DNA of 64,000 bases, from positions 124,001-188,000 of the forward strand of contig NZ_JAQGJM010000038.1 of the NCBI RefSeq assembly GCF_028290625.1, given 5' to 3'. The translations under genes were made by a program, and so were the position numbers. The notes under the pieces are model-generated. The model saw nothing but the letters and a program-made list of their open reading frames with translations. It was not told where the DNA came from and ran no database searches. Within the stretch, counting starts at the first letter, position 1. Every line of letters begins with the position of its first letter. The DNA is from Devosia sp. (GTDB lineage Bacteria > Pseudomonadota > Alphaproteobacteria > Rhizobiales > Devosiaceae). This document shows, piece after piece, positions 61,776 to 64,000 of the stretch.

Positions 61776-62399
61776 TTAAAGCGCGAACGCCTTGGTCGCG
61801 GTTTCGGCATTTCGTCGCGCCCGATTTGCGGCGTGCTTGGCCAATTGCGCGGCCCCGGTGTGGAACTGCGAGAACGTCACCTTTTGCCGATCGTGGGTCG
61901 CGATGGTGATGCCGCGCCAGTTGGGGCGGACGGAGCGGACGTCGGACCAGGCAATGGTGGTGGTCTTGCCGAAGGCGGATTGGCGTTCGAGGGCGGAATT
62001 GTTCCAGCGCACTTTGACGAACAGGCCGCCCAGCCCGATGGCGACAGCCCCGAGGCCCAGGCTGACCGAGGCGATGAAAGTGGCGATCATGTGGGCGGGC
62101 GGGACCACCCTGGTGCCGCCGATGACGATGATGGCCGACATCAGCACGACTGCAAGGGCGGCCGCGCCGTAGCAGGCGAAATATTCGACCATGGAGGGGC
62201 GCAGTTCGGCCCAGCCATCGACCTGGATGGCCTCTTCGGACTGCACGATGCGCAGCGCCAGGAACGCCGCATAGGCAAAAGCGACAACGCCGGCAGCGCG
62301 TGCCAGTGGCAGGCTATCGAGGGCCGGAACATGTTTGAGAATGAGAAGGGAAACGATCACGATCAGTGGCACAGCCACTTCCTGCCAGCGCAAGGGCAC
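61776..62399 (-). CDS. membrane protein with C-terminal PH-like domain, unknown function
   Basis: 207 residues from GTG 62399, chosen because GGAGAG lies six bases upstream; a GTG at 62438 would add 13 residues. Four transmembrane segments (about 8-26, 33-50, 75-95 and 105-130) are followed by a roughly 70-residue soluble part (VRWNNSALERQSAFGKTTTI, WSDVRSVRPNWRGITIATHD, KVTFSQFHTGAAQLAKHA) reminiscent of bacterial PH domains. I do not recognise the family, and the neighbours give no hint of its role. Confidence 0.7.
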   Translation of the reverse strand: MPLRWQEVAVPLIVIVSLLILKHVPALDSLPLARAAGVVAFAYAAFLALRIVQSEEAIQVDGWAELRPSMVEYFACYGAAALAVVLMSAIIVIGGTRVVPPAHMIATFIASVSLGLGAVAIGLGGLFVKVRWNNSALERQSAFGKTTTIAWSDVRSVRPNWRGITIATHDRQKVTFSQFHTGAAQLAKHAANRARRNAETATKAFAL

Positions 62400-62587
62400 T
62401 ATCTGCTCTCCAAAAATGAGGGCCGGTGACGCGAACACGGCATTCCAATAGTCTGGAAGCTAACAAACTTTTTGAATCGGCCCACTAACATTTTCGGGAG
62501 CGGCGCAGATGGCGCGGAACCCGTACTTTTTTGTCACACCTTGGTGGCGGAGGTTTTGATTCAACTGGCTCATGTGATGAGTCAACC

Positions 62588-62611
62588 GCCGCCGGAATTG
62601 AGTCCGGCGGC
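62588..62611 (-). terminator. hairpin downstream of the SugE gene
   Basis: GCCGCCGGA-CTCAAT-TCCGGCGGC on the minus strand: nine-base perfect stem 15 bases after the stop, followed by GGTTGACTCATC, a weak T-tract. Confidence 0.7.
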
Positions 62612-62626
62612 AGCGCTAAGTCATTG

Positions 62627-62941
62627 TCAAGAAAACAGTTTCAGGCCGCCGATGCCGGCGATGATCAGGCCGATCGACACCAGGCGCGCCACCGTGGCCG
62701 CATCGCCGAACAGCATCATACCAAGAATGGCGGTGCCGACCGTGCCGATGCCGGTCCACACGGCATAGCCGGTGCCGACGGGCAGGTCGCGCAGGGCAAT
62801 GCCGAGCAGCACGACGCTGATTATCATCGCGGCGACGGTGAGGACTGTGGGGGTGAGGCGGCTGAAGCCGTCGGTATATTTGAGGCCGATCGCCCAGCCC
62901 ATTTCAAACAGGCCGGCGATAACGAGATAGACCCAGGCCAT
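62627..62941 (-). CDS. sugE: SMR-family guanidinium exporter SugE/Gdx
   Basis: 104-residue, four-helix small multidrug resistance protein. The Glu of the transport site is in [19 protein letters not shown], and the G-W-x-x-G-L-K pattern there is of the SugE/Gdx guanidinium class rather than EmrE. Other blocks are [20 protein letters not shown] and [11 protein letters not shown]. It is preceded by a guanidine-II riboswitch, which independently supports guanidinium export. No second SMR subunit is adjacent, so it probably forms a dual-topology homodimer. Confidence 0.95.
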   Translation of the reverse strand: MAWVYLVIAGLFEMGWAIGLKYTDGFSRLTPTVLTVAAMIISVVLLGIALRDLPVGTGYAVWTGIGTVGTAILGMMLFGDAATVARLVSIGLIIAGIGGLKLFS

Positions 62942-62956
62942 TGGATTGCTCCGTGG

Positions 62957-63002
62957 TTTCGGGTCGTCCCGAGGAAGTGAAAACGCCTGGCCGTCCAGGC
63001 AA
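62957..63002 (-). promoter_or_regulatory. guanidine-II (mini-ykkC) riboswitch
   Basis: Two hairpins with the diagnostic ACGR loops: GCCTGG-ACGG-CCAGGC (63000-62985) and TCGGG-ACGA-CCCGA (62972-62959), separated by 12 bases. The ribosome site CGGAG and the sugE ATG follow immediately, at 62950-62939. Loop identity, perfect stems and the downstream gene match the known class. Guanidine bound by the two loops should turn on sugE translation. Confidence 0.93.
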
Positions 63003-63017
63003 GCTGTAGATAGTCAC

Positions 63018-63027
63018 CCTCGGGACG
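63018..63027 (-). promoter_or_regulatory. upstream segment complementary to the second riboswitch hairpin
   Basis: CGTCCCGAGG on the minus strand is an exact ten-base complement of CCTCGGGACG (62974-62965), which forms the 5' stem and part of the loop of the second ACGR hairpin. It could form an alternative, ligand-free structure. Confidence 0.5.
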
Positions 63028-63240
63028 ATTGTGAAGAGGTGGTCGGGACCAGCAGATGGTCCCCATTTGCATGACCGCGCGACCCGGTTTTGACGATGCG
63101 ACAGCAAAGCCCGGACCGGTATTCATCAGGTAAAAAGGGTTATGCAGCAGCAATTTGCCCCGGCAACTTGACCGGGGCGGAATGCGCCTCCATCTATACG
63201 ATGCTGTCGGGGGGCAGACCGGGCTTGAGGGAGACTGGCG

Positions 63241-63900
63241 ATGGATGTGTTTGCAGCAGCGACCGCGCCATTTGCCGTGGCCATCGGGCTGACGCTGGCG
63301 ATTGCCCTGATCGAAATGCTCGGGCTGCTGATCGGAATCCACCCCTCCTCTGCGATCGATAGCGCCCTGCCCGATTTGCATGTCGATGTGGACGTGCCGC
63401 ATGTGGACATTGGCCATCTCGAGCTCAATCCGTTGAGCCAGACGCTGACTTGGCTGAGTTTCGGGCGGGTGCCGGCGCTGGTGGTGCTGATCCTGCTGGC
63501 GGCCAGTTTCGGGCTGATCGGGTTCGTGCTGCAGGAGTTTCTGCGGCAGAGTTTTGGCTTCACGCTCGATCCGTGGCTGGCCAGCATTCCGGCGGCGATT
63601 GGCGCGGTTTTCGCGACGCGGCATGGCGGGCGATTGCTCGGGCGGATCATGCCCAAGGAAGAAAGCGACGCGGTGAGCACGGCGGCGTTCGTCGGGCGGA
63701 TCGCCACGGTGTTTCGCGGCCAGGCGAGTGCCGGGCGGCCGGCCGAGGCCAAGCTCAGCGATATTCATGGCAAGACGCATTACCTGCTGGTGGAGCCTGA
63801 GGAAGCCGAACAGGTGTTTTCCGAGGGCTCCGAAGTCGTGATCATCCGCCAGGAGGGCAGCGTCTATCGCGCGATCACGCGGCTGAAACCGGCGGCCTGA
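63241..63900 (+). CDS. yqiJ: YqiJ-like (OB-fold, DUF1449) membrane protein
   Basis: 219 residues. An N-terminal helix pair (residues 8-32 and 78-104) flanks a Asp/His-rich periplasmic stretch (VDVDVPHVDIGHLELNP), followed by a third helix and a C-terminal OB-fold-like domain with AAFVGRIATVFRGQASAGRP and IHGKTHYLLVEPEEAEQ. This is the YqiJ architecture; YqiJ usually pairs with the flotillin YqiK, and such a gene may lie just beyond the window. GAGGGAGA precedes the ATG. Confidence 0.85.
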   Translation: MDVFAAATAPFAVAIGLTLAIALIEMLGLLIGIHPSSAIDSALPDLHVDVDVPHVDIGHLELNPLSQTLTWLSFGRVPALVVLILLAASFGLIGFVLQEFLRQSFGFTLDPWLASIPAAIGAVFATRHGGRLLGRIMPKEESDAVSTAAFVGRIATVFRGQASAGRPAEAKLSDIHGKTHYLLVEPEEAEQVFSEGSEVVIIRQEGSVYRAITRLKPAA

Positions 63901-64000
63901 TGGCGAAAGTCAAATTACCCCTGCCGCCAAATGCTGGCGACACACTCCCGGTGCAGAATGCGCCACCACCACTTCAGACGACCACCGAACAGCCCTACCG
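63900..64000 (+). CDS. possible gene start downstream of yqiJ, cut by window edge
   Basis: An ATG overlaps the yqiJ stop (TGATG) and opens a frame of 33 codons to the edge: MAKVKLPLPPNAGDTLPVQN then a Pro/Thr/Gln-rich stretch. Overlapping starts are common in this genome. Too short to identify; the start of flotillin proteins is normally hydrophobic, which this is not. Confidence 0.35.
   Translation, partial: MAKVKLPLPPNAGDTLPVQNAPPPLQTTTEQPY

Overview
The window reads as chromosomal DNA of a GC-rich alphaproteobacterium of the order Hyphomicrobiales, most likely Devosia or a close relative. This is inferred from gene content and order: plsX-fabH next to a DUF177 protein and a CBP3-type chaperone, LdtR beside an L,D-transpeptidase, a BA14K protein, hemB-RDD-bpt-parC, the recO/era/rnc/lepB/acpS/pyrE/rsh/rpoZ run, and smpB-dapA with a lytic transglycosylase. 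No species claim can be made without a search.

Positions 1-34000 are mostly housekeeping. They cover fatty acid and phospholipid synthesis (fabH, plsX), respiratory assembly, bamE, nusB-ribH-nrdR-glyA, cell-wall remodelling (L,D-transpeptidase plus LdtR), haem synthesis (hemB), the N-degron enzyme Bpt, topoisomerase IV (parC), a tightly overlapped minus-strand run (lepB-rnc-era, then YkvA and recO), acpS, pyrE, the (p)ppGpp enzyme, rpoZ, smpB, dapA, a lytic transglycosylase, an OmpA protein and a major porin. Two oddities stand out. The lumazine synthase homologue has lost its catalytic loop, and ribD/ribE are absent from where relatives carry them. An alpha/beta hydrolase also lacks two of its three catalytic residues.

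Positions 35000-56000 form a catabolic island. It holds nagA, an SIS-domain sugar-phosphate enzyme and a GntR regulator divergent from murQ; a RidA-SDR-D-amino-acid PLP enzyme operon divergent from an M81 peptidase; a GH20 hexosaminidase with an RpiR regulator; a five-gene ABC sugar importer operon with a Gfo/Idh oxidoreductase; and an MFS exporter-like gene abutting a second M81 peptidase. The parts fit uptake and breakdown of amino sugars and D-amino-acid-containing peptides, plausibly cell-wall fragments. ATACCAAT-type inverted sites occur in two of the divergent promoter regions.

Positions 56000-64000 carry tRNA-Ser(GCU), a DUF2147 protein, a YfcG-like GST, a TauE/SafE exporter, a molybdopterin oxidoreductase, a guanidine-II riboswitch controlling a SugE/Gdx guanidinium exporter, and a YqiJ-like membrane protein at the right edge.

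Several families of intergenic palindromic repeats are scattered through the window. One 130-190 bp family has four copies sharing near-identical termini. No phage, insertion sequence, integrase or CRISPR array was seen.
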